Of a DNA stretch of 64,000 nucleotides, positions 36,912 to 47,709 are shown piece after piece; positions within the stretch are counted from its first letter, which is position 1, and every line of letters starts with the position of its first letter. Below the pieces are notes generated by a model. It was not told the origin of the DNA and ran no database searches. It worked only from the letters and a program-made list of their open reading frames with translations. Both the position numbers and the translations under genes were made by a program. The DNA comes from Lysobacter sp. KIS68-7 (GTDB lineage: Bacteria; Pseudomonadota; Gammaproteobacteria; Xanthomonadales; Xanthomonadaceae), in contig NZ_CP089925.1 in NCBI RefSeq assembly GCF_021284745.1, positions 310,001 through 374,000 on the forward strand, in the 5' to 3' direction.

Positions 36912-38555
36912 TCATTTGTACCCGTTCGTGATCGGATAACGCCGCTCACGCCCGAACGCGCGCCGCGAGACCTTCGGTCCCGGCGCGGCCTGGTGGCGCT
37001 TCCACTCGCTGATCCGCACCAGGCGCAGCACGCGCTCCACGGTGGCGGCATCGAAGCCCGCCGCGACGATCTCGTCGCGCGCCTGCTCCAGGTCCACGTG
37101 GCGATACAGGATCGCGTCGAGCACGTCGTAGGGTGGCAGCGAATCCTGGTCCTTCTGGTTCTCGCGCAGTTCCGCCGACGGCGGGCGATCGATCACCCCC
37201 ATCGGGATCACCATGCCTCCGTGCGGCGCCGTGCCGCCGAACGCATTGCGCCAGCGCGCGAGCGCGTAGACCTCGGTCTTGTACAGGTCCTTGATCGGCG
37301 CGTAGCCGCCGCACATGTCGCCGTAGATCGTCGCGTAACCCACGGCGTATTCGCTCTTGTTGCCGGTGGTGAGCAACAGGCCGCCGAACTTGTTGGACAA
37401 GGCCATCAGCAACACGCCGCGACTGCGCGACTGCAGGTTCTCTTCGGTCACGTCGGGCGCCTTGCCGTCGAACAGCGGCGCCAGCGCTTCGAGGAACCCG
37501 GCGAAGGGTTTCTCGATCGACACCGCTTCCAGCCGCACGCCGAGCGAGCGGCACTGCTCCGCCGCGAGGTCGTTCGACATGCCCGCCGTGTAGCGTGAGG
37601 GCAAACGCACCGCAGTGACGTTCTCCGGCCCGAGCGCATCGACCGCGAGCGCGAGCACCATCGCCGAGTCGATGCCGCCCGACAAGCCGAGCCACACCTT
37701 TTCGAATCCGTTCTTGCCGCAGTAATCGCGCAGGCCGCGCACGATCGCGCGCCAGGCCAGGGCATCGCGGCTTTCCTCCGGCTCCACCGGCCACAGCAGC
37801 GGCAGGAAGCTGCGCGTGGCGGGATCGAAATCCGCGACCAGCCACGCATCCTCGAATGCGACCGCGGCCGGATGCACGCGACCGTCGCCGTCGGCGATGA
37901 CCGAGGCGCCGTCGAACACCACCGCATCCTGGCCGCCCACGACATTGAGATAGGCGAGCGCGGTGCGCGCTTCGGCCACGCGCTCGGCGATCAGGCCGTC
38001 GCGCTGCGCGTGCTTGTCGCGCTCGTAGGGCGACGCGTTCGGCACGAGCACGAGCTGGACGTTCTCGTTCGCCAGGCGCGCGATCGGCTCGGGGAACCAC
38101 AGGTCTTCGCAGATGACCAGGCCCACGCGCACGCCCTGCACGTCGAAGACGCAGGCTTCGCCGTCGGGATCGACATCGAAGTAACGGCGCTCGTCGAACA
38201 CCGCGTAGTTGGGCAGCTCGCGCTTGCGATACGTCTGCTCGATCGCGCCGTCGCGCAGCACGCTCGCGGCGTTGTACACCACCGCGCCCGCGGCCTGCGG
38301 CCAGCCGACCACGGCCACGATGCCCTGCACGTCGCGCGCGATGCGTTGCAGCGCCGCTTCGCAATCGCGCAGGAAGCGCGGGCGGAGCAGCAGGTCTTCC
38401 GGCGGATAACCGCTGATCGCCAGTTCGGGGAACAGCACGATGTCGGCACCGTGTTCGTCCCGCGCGATCGCGATCATCTCGGCGATGCGCTCGGCGTTCG
38501 CCTCGACCGCGCCCACCGGGAAATCGAACTGGGCCATCGCCAGACGAAGGGCCAT
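36912..38555 (-). CDS. nadE: Glutamine-dependent NAD+ synthetase
   Basis: A 547-residue two-domain enzyme making NAD+ from deamido-NAD+. The N-terminal nitrilase-type glutaminase (about 1-250) has FPELAISGYPPEDLL, KRELPNYAVFDE and CEDLWFPE, carrying the Glu-Lys-Cys triad. The C-terminal synthetase has the PP-loop LSGGIDSAMV and the TGNKSEYAVGYATIYGD segment. It ends 4 bp from bamD on the other strand. Confidence 0.96.
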   Translation of the reverse strand: MALRLAMAQFDFPVGAVEANAERIAEMIAIARDEHGADIVLFPELAISGYPPEDLLLRPRFLRDCEAALQRIARDVQGIVAVVGWPQAAGAVVYNAASVLRDGAIEQTYRKRELPNYAVFDERRYFDVDPDGEACVFDVQGVRVGLVICEDLWFPEPIARLANENVQLVLVPNASPYERDKHAQRDGLIAERVAEARTALAYLNVVGGQDAVVFDGASVIADGDGRVHPAAVAFEDAWLVADFDPATRSFLPLLWPVEPEESRDALAWRAIVRGLRDYCGKNGFEKVWLGLSGGIDSAMVLALAVDALGPENVTAVRLPSRYTAGMSNDLAAEQCRSLGVRLEAVSIEKPFAGFLEALAPLFDGKAPDVTEENLQSRSRGVLLMALSNKFGGLLLTTGNKSEYAVGYATIYGDMCGGYAPIKDLYKTEVYALARWRNAFGGTAPHGGMVIPMGVIDRPPSAELRENQKDQDSLPPYDVLDAILYRHVDLEQARDEIVAAGFDAATVERVLRLVRISEWKRHQAAPGPKVSRRAFGRERRYPITNGYK

Positions 38556-38587
38556 GCGTCGCTCCGCTGTGTTCCTGACGCGCAAGT

Positions 38588-39646
38588 CTAACGCGGCGCC
38601 TTCGGGCGGCGCGCGGCGCGCAACAGGCGCAGCGCGGCCTGTTCCCACTGGCGCGGCCCGCGCGCGTCCTTGCAGGCGCGGTGCAGGCGGCCGTCTTCCC
38701 ATGCCTGGAAGACCGTCGGGTCGATGTAGGACTTGCGGCAGACCGCGGGCGTGTTGCGCAGGCGCTTGGCCACGCGCTCGACCACCGTGTTGCGGATGGC
38801 CGTGGCCACGCGCTGGTTGAGCCCCCCGTTGTCCTTCAGCGGCACCGTCTGGTCTGCGAGCAGGCGCAGCGCGGAGAGCGTCGCCCCCCAGGTGCGGAAG
38901 TCCTTCGCGGTGAACGCCGCGCCCATCGCGTCGCGCAGGTAGTCGTTGACCGTGCCGCTGTCGACGGGCTGCGGATGGTCCTCCTCGTCGAGGTACTGGA
39001 ACAACGACTGCCCGGGCAGTTGCTGGATGCGACGCACGAGCCGCGCGACGCGGGCATCGTCGAGCACGATGTCGTGCTCCTGCCCGCTCTTGCCGCGGAA
39101 GCGCAGGCGCGCGCGGCCACCGGCGAATGCCACGTGGCGATTGCGCAGCGTGGTCAGTCCGAAGGACTGGTTGCCGCGCGCGTATTCGTCGTTGCCTACG
39201 CGGACCAGCGTGTCGCCCATGATCGCCACCATCATCGCGGTGACTTTTTCGCGCGGGAGTCCATCGAGCACGAGATCCCGCCGCAACGCGCGGCGCAGGC
39301 GCGGCAGCGCAGCACCGAAGGCGACGATGTGGTCGAACTTCTCCGCATCGCGCACGACGGACCAGCGCGGGTGGTAGCGATATTGCTTGCGACCGCGCGC
39401 ATCGCGCCCGGTGGCCTGGAGATGGCCGTTGGCGCGCGCGCAGATCCAGACGTCGCGATAGGCCGGCGGAACGGCGAGCTTGCGGATGCGCTGCAGCGTG
39501 CGCGCATCGCGCACCACGCGACCGTCGGCATCCACATACGAAAAACCCCGGCCTGCGCGCTTGCGGCGCAGGCCGGGGTCGTTGTCGCTGACATACACGA
39601 GGCCGCCTTCTTCCGCGGACTTCTCGTTCGGGTCGGTGTTCGCCAT
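38588..39646 (-). CDS. DNA topoisomerase IB (poxvirus-like)
   Basis: A 352-residue type IB topoisomerase that relaxes supercoils through a 3'-phosphotyrosine. The N-terminal domain opens LVYVSDNDPGLRRKRAGRG, conserved in the family. The catalytic core carries RNRHVAF, KDFRTWGAT and the nucleophile Tyr307 in CRKSYIDPTVF. The start follows the sucD stop by 41 bp with no clear ribosome site; a small stem ends just before the ATG. Codons 23-35 form a strong intrinsic terminator on the sense strand (see findings). Confidence 0.94.
   Translation of the reverse strand: MANTDPNEKSAEEGGLVYVSDNDPGLRRKRAGRGFSYVDADGRVVRDARTLQRIRKLAVPPAYRDVWICARANGHLQATGRDARGRKQYRYHPRWSVVRDAEKFDHIVAFGAALPRLRRALRRDLVLDGLPREKVTAMMVAIMGDTLVRVGNDEYARGNQSFGLTTLRNRHVAFAGGRARLRFRGKSGQEHDIVLDDARVARLVRRIQQLPGQSLFQYLDEEDHPQPVDSGTVNDYLRDAMGAAFTAKDFRTWGATLSALRLLADQTVPLKDNGGLNQRVATAIRNTVVERVAKRLRNTPAVCRKSYIDPTVFQAWEDGRLHRACKDARGPRQWEQAALRLLRAARRPKAPR
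39541..39579 (-). terminator. Intrinsic terminator inside the topoisomerase IB frame
   Basis: On the minus strand a perfect 14-bp stem (39579-39566 with 39558-39545) encloses a 7-base loop and runs straight into T residues at 39545-39541. It sits about 110 bp after the sucD stop, so it is well placed to end the sucCD transcript, yet it lies within the early codons of the next gene. Confidence 0.7.
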
Positions 39647-39687
39647 CGCCGCAGCGTTGCGGCGGAGGCGTCAACGCACCGTGTCGA

Positions 39688-40563
39688 TTACTTCTTCAAA
39701 CGCGCGGCGATCGCGGCACCGAGGTCGCCCGGCGACTTCACCGTCGTCACGCCCGCCTTTTCCATCGCGGCGAACTTGCCTTCGGCCGTGCCCTTGCCGC
39801 CCGAGGCGATCGCACCGGCGTGGCCCATGCGCTTGCCCTTCGGCGCGGACGCACCGGCGATGAAGCCGACGACCGGCTTGGTCACGTACTGCGCGATGAA
39901 CTCCGCGGCTTCTTCTTCGGCGCTGCCGCCGATCTCGCCGACCATGATGATGCCTTCGGTCTGCGGATCGTCCTGGAACCACTTCAGCGCGTCGATGAAG
40001 TTGGTGCCGTTGATCGGGTCGCCGCCGATGCCGATGCAGGTCGACTGGCCCAGGCCTACGTCGGTCGTCTGCTTCACCGCTTCATAGGTGAGCGTGCCCG
40101 AGCGCGACACGATGCCGATCTTGCCCGGCTTGTGGATGTGGCCCGGCATGATGCCGATCTTGCACTCGCCCGGCGTGATCACGCCCGGGCAGTTCGGGCC
40201 GACCAGCACGACGTCGTCGTAGCCGTTGAGCGTGTTCTTCACGCGCAGCATGTCGAGCACCGGGATGCCTTCGGTGATGCACACGATGACCTTGATGCCC
40301 GCATCGGCGGCTTCGAGGATCGCATCGGCCGCGAACGGCGGCGGGACGTAGATGACGGAGGCATCGGCGCCGGTCTGGTCGACCGCGTCGGCGACGGTGT
40401 TGAACACCGGCAGGCCGAGGTGCTGCGTGCCGCCCTTGCCCGGCGTGACGCCGCCGACGACCTTGGTGCCGTACTCGAGCATCTGTTCGGCGTGGAAGGT
40501 GCCCTGCGAGCCGGTGAAGCCCTGGACGATCACTTTGGTGTTCTTGTTGATCAAAACGCTCAT
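39688..40563 (-). CDS. sucD: Succinyl-CoA synthetase alpha subunit
   Basis: The 291-residue alpha subunit of the TCA-cycle enzyme making succinate, CoA and ATP/GTP. It has the CoA-binding Rossmann fold ([23 protein letters not shown]), [21 protein letters not shown], and the phospho-histidine in KRMGHAGAI. It follows sucC by 14 bp. Confidence 0.97.
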   Translation of the reverse strand: MSVLINKNTKVIVQGFTGSQGTFHAEQMLEYGTKVVGGVTPGKGGTQHLGLPVFNTVADAVDQTGADASVIYVPPPFAADAILEAADAGIKVIVCITEGIPVLDMLRVKNTLNGYDDVVLVGPNCPGVITPGECKIGIMPGHIHKPGKIGIVSRSGTLTYEAVKQTTDVGLGQSTCIGIGGDPINGTNFIDALKWFQDDPQTEGIIMVGEIGGSAEEEAAEFIAQYVTKPVVGFIAGASAPKGKRMGHAGAIASGGKGTAEGKFAAMEKAGVTTVKSPGDLGAAIAARLKK

Positions 40564-40577
40564 GGTGTCGTCGGTCC

Positions 40578-41744
40578 TTACTTGCCGGCGGCGGCAGCAA
40601 CCGCCTTCTTCGCGCCGTCGTTGATGTCGTCGGCGGCGATGATCGCCAGGCCCGAATTCTTGAGGATGTCCTTGCCGGCTTCGACGTTCGTGCCTTCCAG
40701 GCGCACGATCACCGGCACCTTGACGTCGACTTCCTTGACCGCGGCGATGATGCCCTCGGCGATCATGTCGCAGCGGACGATGCCGCCGAAGATGTTGACG
40801 AAGATCGCCTTGACGTCCGGATCGCGCAGGATGAGCTTGAAGGCTTCGGTCACGCGTTCCTTGGTGGCGCCGCCGCCCACGTCGAGGAAGTTCGCCGGCT
40901 CGCCGCCATTGAGCTTGATGACGTCCATCGTGGCCATGGCCAGGCCCGCGCCGTTGACCATGCAGCCGATGTTGCCGTCCATCGTGACGTAGTTGAGGTC
41001 GTGCTGGCTGGCCAGCACTTCGGTCTCGTCTTCCTGGCGGATGTCGCGCATCGCGGCGAGTTCCGCGTGGCGGAAGGTCGCGTTGTCGTCGGAGTTGACC
41101 TTGCCGTCGAGCACCGCGAGGTTGCCGTCGGTCATGATGGCCAGCGGGTTGAGTTCGACCAGCGCCAGGTCCTTTTCGTTGAACAGGCGGAACAGGCCCA
41201 GCATGATCTTCGTCAGCTGGTTCACCTGCTTCGCGTCCAGGCCGAGGGCGAAGCCCATGTCGCGGCACTGGTAGGGCTGCAGGCCCTGCACGTAGTTCAC
41301 GTGCAGCGTCTTGATGGCGTCGGGATTCTTTTCCGCGGTCTCTTCGATGTCCACGCCGCCTTCGGCGGAGGCGATGTAGGTGATCGCCTTGCTGGAACGG
41401 TCGACGAGCACCGACAGGTACATTTCCTTGGCGATGTCGGTGGCCTGGGTCACCAGCACGCAGTCGACGGGCAGCGCCACGCCGGCGGACTGGTAGGTCT
41501 CCATCTTCGTGCCCAGCATGCCCTTGGCGTACTCGCGCACCTGGTCGAAGGTCTTGGCGAGCTTGACGCCGCCGGCCTTGCCGCGGCCGCCCGCGTGGAT
41601 CTGGGCCTTGACGACCCAGAAGTCGCCGCCGATGGCCTTGGCCGCGTCGACGGCCTCCTCCGGCGTGCGGGCAACGCGCCCGGCCGGGACCGCGATGCCG
41701 TAATCGGCAAACAACTGCTTCGCCTGATATTCGTGGAAGTTCAT
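40578..41744 (-). CDS. sucC: Succinyl-CoA synthetase beta subunit
   Basis: The 388-residue beta subunit with an ATP-grasp domain ([17 protein letters not shown] start, [16 protein letters not shown]) and the C-terminal ligase domain (VEPNPLA-like [24 protein letters not shown]). It is the first gene of sucCD and divergent from pilS, with about 80-150 bp between starts. Confidence 0.97.
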   Translation of the reverse strand: MNFHEYQAKQLFADYGIAVPAGRVARTPEEAVDAAKAIGGDFWVVKAQIHAGGRGKAGGVKLAKTFDQVREYAKGMLGTKMETYQSAGVALPVDCVLVTQATDIAKEMYLSVLVDRSSKAITYIASAEGGVDIEETAEKNPDAIKTLHVNYVQGLQPYQCRDMGFALGLDAKQVNQLTKIMLGLFRLFNEKDLALVELNPLAIMTDGNLAVLDGKVNSDDNATFRHAELAAMRDIRQEDETEVLASQHDLNYVTMDGNIGCMVNGAGLAMATMDVIKLNGGEPANFLDVGGGATKERVTEAFKLILRDPDVKAIFVNIFGGIVRCDMIAEGIIAAVKEVDVKVPVIVRLEGTNVEAGKDILKNSGLAIIAADDINDGAKKAVAAAAGK

Positions 41745-41826
41745 GCGTCACCAATGAGGGGAGGAACCCCGCGCGCAAAGAGGCCTGTTGGCCGGGGCGC
41801 GCGAAAAGGGGCGCGTATTGTCGCCG

Positions 41827-43479
41827 ATGCCGGACCCGCGGGGCAAAGCCGCATCCCCCTATACTCCGGCCAACCTCATCGGGAAGCCCCCCTTGCCGCG
41901 CACGCACGCCCCCGTCAGCACCGAGAGCGCGCTGCGTCGCGAGCTGTATTTCTTCACGCTCTATCGCGCGCTGGAAGCCGGGCTGCTGGCGCTGGTGGTC
42001 TTCAGCGTCTTCGGCGATTTCTTCGGCAAGCCGCGCGACCCCTCCCTCGGGCAGGCGACCGCGAGCCTTTACCTGCTGGCCGCGCTGGCCCTGTTCCTGA
42101 GCGGCCGCAAGGGTCCGCTGGCGCGCGAAGCGCTGGTCGGCGTGATGATCGACATCGTCGCGGCCACCCTGGCCATCCACGCGTTGCCGGGGGCGGCGTC
42201 GGGCATTGCCTTGATGTTGTTGTTCAACGTCGGCGCGGCCTCGCTGTTCCTTCCCCTCCCCCTGGGGCTCGGCACGGCGGGCCTGGCGGGCGCGGCGCTG
42301 ATCGGCGAAATGGTCTGGTCCGCGATGGCGGCCAGCGGCAACCCCCGTTCGCCGGCGGAGTTGCTGATGTTCGCCATCAGCTTCCTGGCGGTGGCGACCC
42401 TGACCAACCTGCTGGGCCGGCAGATGCGCGCGAGCCAGGCGCTCGCCGATCGCCGCGGCGCGGAGGCGGCCAGCCTGTCGGAGATGAGCGAGCTGATCAT
42501 CCGTCGCATGCGCACGGGCGTGGTGCTGATCGACGGCGACGGCAAGGTGCGCATCGCCAACGAAGCGGCGATGCTGCTGATCGGCAACCAGTCGGGCGAC
42601 ACGCTGGCGCGCTTCACGCCGGAGCTCGATCGTCGCCTGCGCCGCTGGCGCCACGATGGCGTGGCGGATGAAACGCCGATGAAGTTCGCGCCCGACCTGC
42701 CGGAAATCGTGCCGCGCTTCACCCGCCTGCTCGCCGACAGCGACCAGACACTGGTGTTCCTCGACGACACCACGCTGCTCTCGCGCCGCGCCGAATCACT
42801 CACGCTGGCCACGCTGGGCCGCTTCTCCGCGAGCCTGGCCCACGAGATCCGCAACCCGCTCGCGGCGATCAGCTACGCGACGCAGTTGCTGGAGGAGTCG
42901 CGGGAAATCCTGGACGCGGATCGTCGGCTGCTGGAAATCATCCACCAGCAGACCATGCGCATGAACGGCATCGTCGAGAACGTGCTGGGCCTGGCGCGGC
43001 GCGAACGCGCGCAGCCGGAGTACGTGGAGCTGGTGGGCTTCGCGCGGCGCTTCATCGAGGAGTACCGCACCAACCACCCGCTGGAAGGCGACACGCTGCA
43101 GGTCGCGAGCGACCACCTCGCCGTGCCCGCGCTCGCCGATCCGCGCCAGCTGCACCAGGTGCTCGTCGCGCTGGTGCACAACGCGCTGACCTATGGCCGC
43201 ATGCCCGGCCAACCGGCGCGCGTGACCCTGCACATCGCCACGCCGCACGGCCCGCAGATCGATGTCATGGACCGCGGGCCCGGCATCCCGGAGACGGTGG
43301 CGGCGCAATTGTTCCGCCCCTTCTTCACGACGTCGGGCCACGGCACGGGCCTGGGCCTCTACATCGCCCGCGAGTTGTGCCGGGCAAACCAGGCCACGCT
43401 CGAATACGTTCCGATGCCCGGCGGCGGGTGTTGTTTCCGGATTCGCCTCGCCGGTCCGCATTCACTCTTGCCCGCGTAG
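41827..43479 (+). CDS. pilS: Two-component sensor kinase PilS
   Basis: The membrane sensor of PilSR, which controls pilin transcription. About six membrane helices (first 200 residues) are followed by a PAS-like region ([16 protein letters not shown]), the histidine box [12 protein letters not shown], an N box [10 protein letters not shown], and G boxes DRGPGIP and GHGTGLGLY. The start is uncertain: the ATG at 41827 has a poor ribosome site; an in-frame TTG at 41893 with GGGAAG upstream would give 528 residues, closer to the family length. Confidence 0.93.
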   Translation: MPDPRGKAASPYTPANLIGKPPLPRTHAPVSTESALRRELYFFTLYRALEAGLLALVVFSVFGDFFGKPRDPSLGQATASLYLLAALALFLSGRKGPLAREALVGVMIDIVAATLAIHALPGAASGIALMLLFNVGAASLFLPLPLGLGTAGLAGAALIGEMVWSAMAASGNPRSPAELLMFAISFLAVATLTNLLGRQMRASQALADRRGAEAASLSEMSELIIRRMRTGVVLIDGDGKVRIANEAAMLLIGNQSGDTLARFTPELDRRLRRWRHDGVADETPMKFAPDLPEIVPRFTRLLADSDQTLVFLDDTTLLSRRAESLTLATLGRFSASLAHEIRNPLAAISYATQLLEESREILDADRRLLEIIHQQTMRMNGIVENVLGLARRERAQPEYVELVGFARRFIEEYRTNHPLEGDTLQVASDHLAVPALADPRQLHQVLVALVHNALTYGRMPGQPARVTLHIATPHGPQIDVMDRGPGIPETVAAQLFRPFFTTSGHGTGLGLYIARELCRANQATLEYVPMPGGGCCFRIRLAGPHSLLPA

Positions 43480-43534
43480 CTTCCGCGCAGGTCGGAAAGC
43501 GCGGTAATGTTGCGGCCGGGGGGAAGGGAGCCCG

Positions 43535-44965
<1,431 letters not shown>

Positions 44966-45121
44966 TCCGAGCTGATGCGGCGCACCCGCGGCACAAGTGA
45001 CGCACCGGTCGACTGACGTATTTGGTCACTTGCCGACATAAAGGGCCAATTGGCCGGTCCAAACCCATGGTTCCGTGACAGACAGCACCACCTCGAAGTG
45101 GCACGCGTCCACTGTCCCACT

Positions 45122-45137
45122 TGGCACGTAATCTGCG
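45122..45137 (+). promoter_or_regulatory. Sigma-54 promoter of pilA
   Basis: TGGCACG, four spacer bases, then CTGC match the -24/-12 consensus with one mismatch (C for T in the -12 element). It lies 100 bp before the pilA ATG and directly downstream of the sigma-54 activator gene pilR. The 271-bp pilR-pilA gap also holds a GGCCAATTGGCC palindrome at 45044-45055; no other gene is seen there. Confidence 0.8.
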
Positions 45138-45236
45138 TATCCTTCCGGGCACGTGCAGCGTTGCACGGCTGCCCAACGGACCGGAGAGGCCGGGCCAACG
45201 GGGCACGTGAAGTTCAAAACTCCTAGGGGAAATACC

Positions 45237-45683
45237 ATGAAGAAGATGCAGGGTTTTACCTTGATCGAACTGATGATCGTGGTTGCGATCATCGCGATCC
45301 TGGCCGCCATCGCCATCAGCCAGTACCAGGACTACGTCATCCGTTCGCAGGTTTCGGAAGGCAGCTCCCTGAGCGACGGCGTCAAGACGTCGCTGGCTGA
45401 GTTCTACAACAACAAGGGTCGCTTCCCGCCGAGCAATGCGTCGGCTGGTCTCGCCGACCTGGCCTCGATCAGCGGTAACTACGTGAGCCAGGTGGACGTG
45501 GGCCAAACGGCCGGTCAGATCCAGGCCACGTTCTCGTCCACCGCTCCGCGCGAAGCCAATGCGAAGATCGACGGCACGATCCTGATCTTCTCGGCCGTCA
45601 CGCATGCCGGTTCGATCGAGTGGAACTGCTACTCGACGACGATCCAGCAGAAGTGGCTGGCTTCGAGCTGCAACGCGCGTTGA
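45237..45683 (+). CDS. pilA: Type IV major pilin PilA
   Basis: A 148-residue type IVa prepilin. The short leader MKKMQG is cut by PilD before Phe7; Glu5 of the mature chain (E11) is present; and the N-terminal helix IELMIVVAIIAILAAIAISQY is canonical. The C-terminal disulfide loop is Cys131 to Cys145, very close to the end (CNAR). AGGGGA stands about 7 bp before the ATG. It is driven by the upstream sigma-54 promoter and ended by a strong terminator. Confidence 0.97.
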   Translation: MKKMQGFTLIELMIVVAIIAILAAIAISQYQDYVIRSQVSEGSSLSDGVKTSLAEFYNNKGRFPPSNASAGLADLASISGNYVSQVDVGQTAGQIQATFSSTAPREANAKIDGTILIFSAVTHAGSIEWNCYSTTIQQKWLASSCNAR

Positions 45684-45712
45684 TCTGACGCAAGCGTCAG
45701 CTGATGCGTTAC

Positions 45713-45744
45713 AAAGGGGCCGCTTTCGCGGCCCCTTTTCTTTT
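45713..45744 (+). terminator. Intrinsic terminator after pilA
   Basis: AAAGGGGCCGC pairs with GCGGCCCCTTT over a TTTC loop and is followed by TCTTTT. It is 29 bp after the pilA stop and 21 bp before the next ATG, so the next gene depends on read-through or its own start site. Confidence 0.85.
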
Positions 45745-45765
45745 GCCTCCTTGCGCCCCTTCCCG

Positions 45766-47709
45766 ATGACCCGACGCTGGGCCTTGTTCGCGTGGATGCT
45801 GGTCCTGATCGCCGCCTGGTGCGCCTATGCACCGGGGCTGTCGGGCGGCTTCGTGTTCGACGACTTCATCAACCTGCCGGCCCTGGGCGAGACCGGCCCC
45901 GTCCACGACGCCGCCACCTTCTGGCGCTACATCACCTCCGGCACGGCGGACCCCACGGGCCGGCCGATCGCCCTGCTCTCCTTCCTGCTCGATGCGCGCA
46001 ACTGGCCTGCGGATCCCGTGCCGTTCCTGCGCACGAACATCCTGCTGCACCTGCTCAACGGCACCTTGCTGTGGTGCTTGCTGCGTCGCCTGGGCAACGG
46101 GCGCGCGGGCGCGCCGGCGCAGGTCGAATTCGCGGCGGTCACCGGCGCGGGACTGTGGCTGCTGCACCCGCTGTTCGTGTCGACGACGCTGTACATCGTG
46201 CAGCGCGAGGCGATGCTGCCCGCGACCTTCACGCTGCTCGGGTTGCTCGGGTGGGTGCACGGACGCGAGCTCGCCGCGACGGATGCCCGGCGTGGTGCGA
46301 CGTGGATGCTGGTCGCGATGGTGGGCGGTACGTTGCTCGCCTTCCTGTCGAAGGCGAACGGCGCGTTGCTGCCCTTGCTCGCGTTGGCGCTCGACGCCAC
46401 GGTGCTGCGCGAGCTCTCGGCGCGGGAAGCACCGCGCGTGCGCGTGCTCCGCCGCATCCTCGTCGTCCTGCCGTCCATCGCGATCGCGGTGTATTTGTTG
46501 CTTCCGCTGCGCCACATGCTGGATCCGATCCCGGGCCGGCCATGGACGCTCGCCGAGCGCCTGCTCACCCAGCCGCGCATCCTCGTCGACTACTTCCAGT
46601 TGCTCTTCGTGCCGCGCGTGTTGTCGACGGGCGTATACAACGACGCTTACGCGGCTTCCACCGGCCTGCTTTCGCCGGCGAGCACGCTCTTCTCGTTGCT
46701 TGCGATCGCGGCGTTGCTTGTCGGCGCGTGGTGCGCGCGCGCGCGGACGCCGGCGTTCTCCGCGGCGGTGCTGTTCTTCTTTGCCGGGCAGGTCATCGAG
46801 AGCACCACGATTCCGCTCGAGCTGTTCTTCGAGCACCGTAATTACCTGCCGGCGATGCTCGTGTTCTGGCCGCTGGGCCTGGCGCTTGCGCGCTGGAAGG
46901 TCGCGCCTGCCGTTCGCGTCGGCGCCGCATGCGCGTTGCTCGCGCTGTGCACCGTGCTGACCTGGCAACGCGCCACGCTGTGGGGCGACCAACCGACCAT
47001 GGCGGCGCTGTGGGCCGCACGCAGCCCCGAGTCCTCCCGCGCGCAGGCCACGGCTTCGAGCTTCGACGTGCAGGCGGGCCATCCCGATCGCGCGCTCGCT
47101 CGCCTGCTGCCCTTGTGGTCGCAGCGCCCCGACGACCTGCAACTCGCGCTCAACGCCGCGAGTGCGTTCTGCGCGCAAGGCGAACTGCCCGCGGACGTTG
47201 CGCAAGGCATCGCCACCGCGCTGCACACCGCCACCGAGGGCGACATGCTCGTGCATCGCTGGCTCGATCGCGCGCTCACGGTGGTCGATGCGCACTCCTG
47301 CCGGGGGTTGACGGACGCCACGGTGCAAGCCTTCGCCGAGGCCGCCTATGAGAACCCGAAGCTGCACGCGATCCCCGGCCGCCGCCAGGATCTGCTGTCG
47401 ATCCAGGGCCGCCTGGCGTTGCGTCGCGGCGACGCGGCGCAGGCCCTGCGTCTGTTCGATCGTGCGTTGATGGAAGAACCCACGCCGCAGGTCGCCGGCG
47501 TGCAGGCTTCGATCCTCGCGAGCGCCGGGGAGTACGACCGCGCGCTGGCCCACCTGGACCACTACGCGACGTTGCCGCCGCCGCCCGCGGCCGCGTTCGG
47601 AATGCCGCGCGTGCATGCGTGGGTGCTGGATCGCCAGGCATATTGGCCGCACCGGATCGACAACCTGCGGCGCGCCATCGTCGCCGAACGCGACAAGGGA
47701 CAGCATTGA
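45766..47709 (+). CDS. GT-C-like membrane protein with TPR tail, copy 1
   Basis: A 647-residue protein with about 10-11 membrane helices and a helical-repeat tail (from about 430). The first helix is followed by GGFVFDDFINL, with an acidic pair at about residues 32-33 as in GT-C glycosyltransferases. VQREAMLPAT and FFEHRNYLPAML also mark the TMTC/PMT-like TPR membrane family. It lies directly after pilA and its terminator. The position suggests a pilin glycosyltransferase (inference), as known for tfpO/tfpW behind pilA in Pseudomonas. The next gene is its paralogue and overlaps its stop. Confidence 0.72.
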   Translation: MTRRWALFAWMLVLIAAWCAYAPGLSGGFVFDDFINLPALGETGPVHDAATFWRYITSGTADPTGRPIALLSFLLDARNWPADPVPFLRTNILLHLLNGTLLWCLLRRLGNGRAGAPAQVEFAAVTGAGLWLLHPLFVSTTLYIVQREAMLPATFTLLGLLGWVHGRELAATDARRGATWMLVAMVGGTLLAFLSKANGALLPLLALALDATVLRELSAREAPRVRVLRRILVVLPSIAIAVYLLLPLRHMLDPIPGRPWTLAERLLTQPRILVDYFQLLFVPRVLSTGVYNDAYAASTGLLSPASTLFSLLAIAALLVGAWCARARTPAFSAAVLFFFAGQVIESTTIPLELFFEHRNYLPAMLVFWPLGLALARWKVAPAVRVGAACALLALCTVLTWQRATLWGDQPTMAALWAARSPESSRAQATASSFDVQAGHPDRALARLLPLWSQRPDDLQLALNAASAFCAQGELPADVAQGIATALHTATEGDMLVHRWLDRALTVVDAHSCRGLTDATVQAFAEAAYENPKLHAIPGRRQDLLSIQGRLALRRGDAAQALRLFDRALMEEPTPQVAGVQASILASAGEYDRALAHLDHYATLPPPPAAAFGMPRVHAWVLDRQAYWPHRIDNLRRAIVAERDKGQH

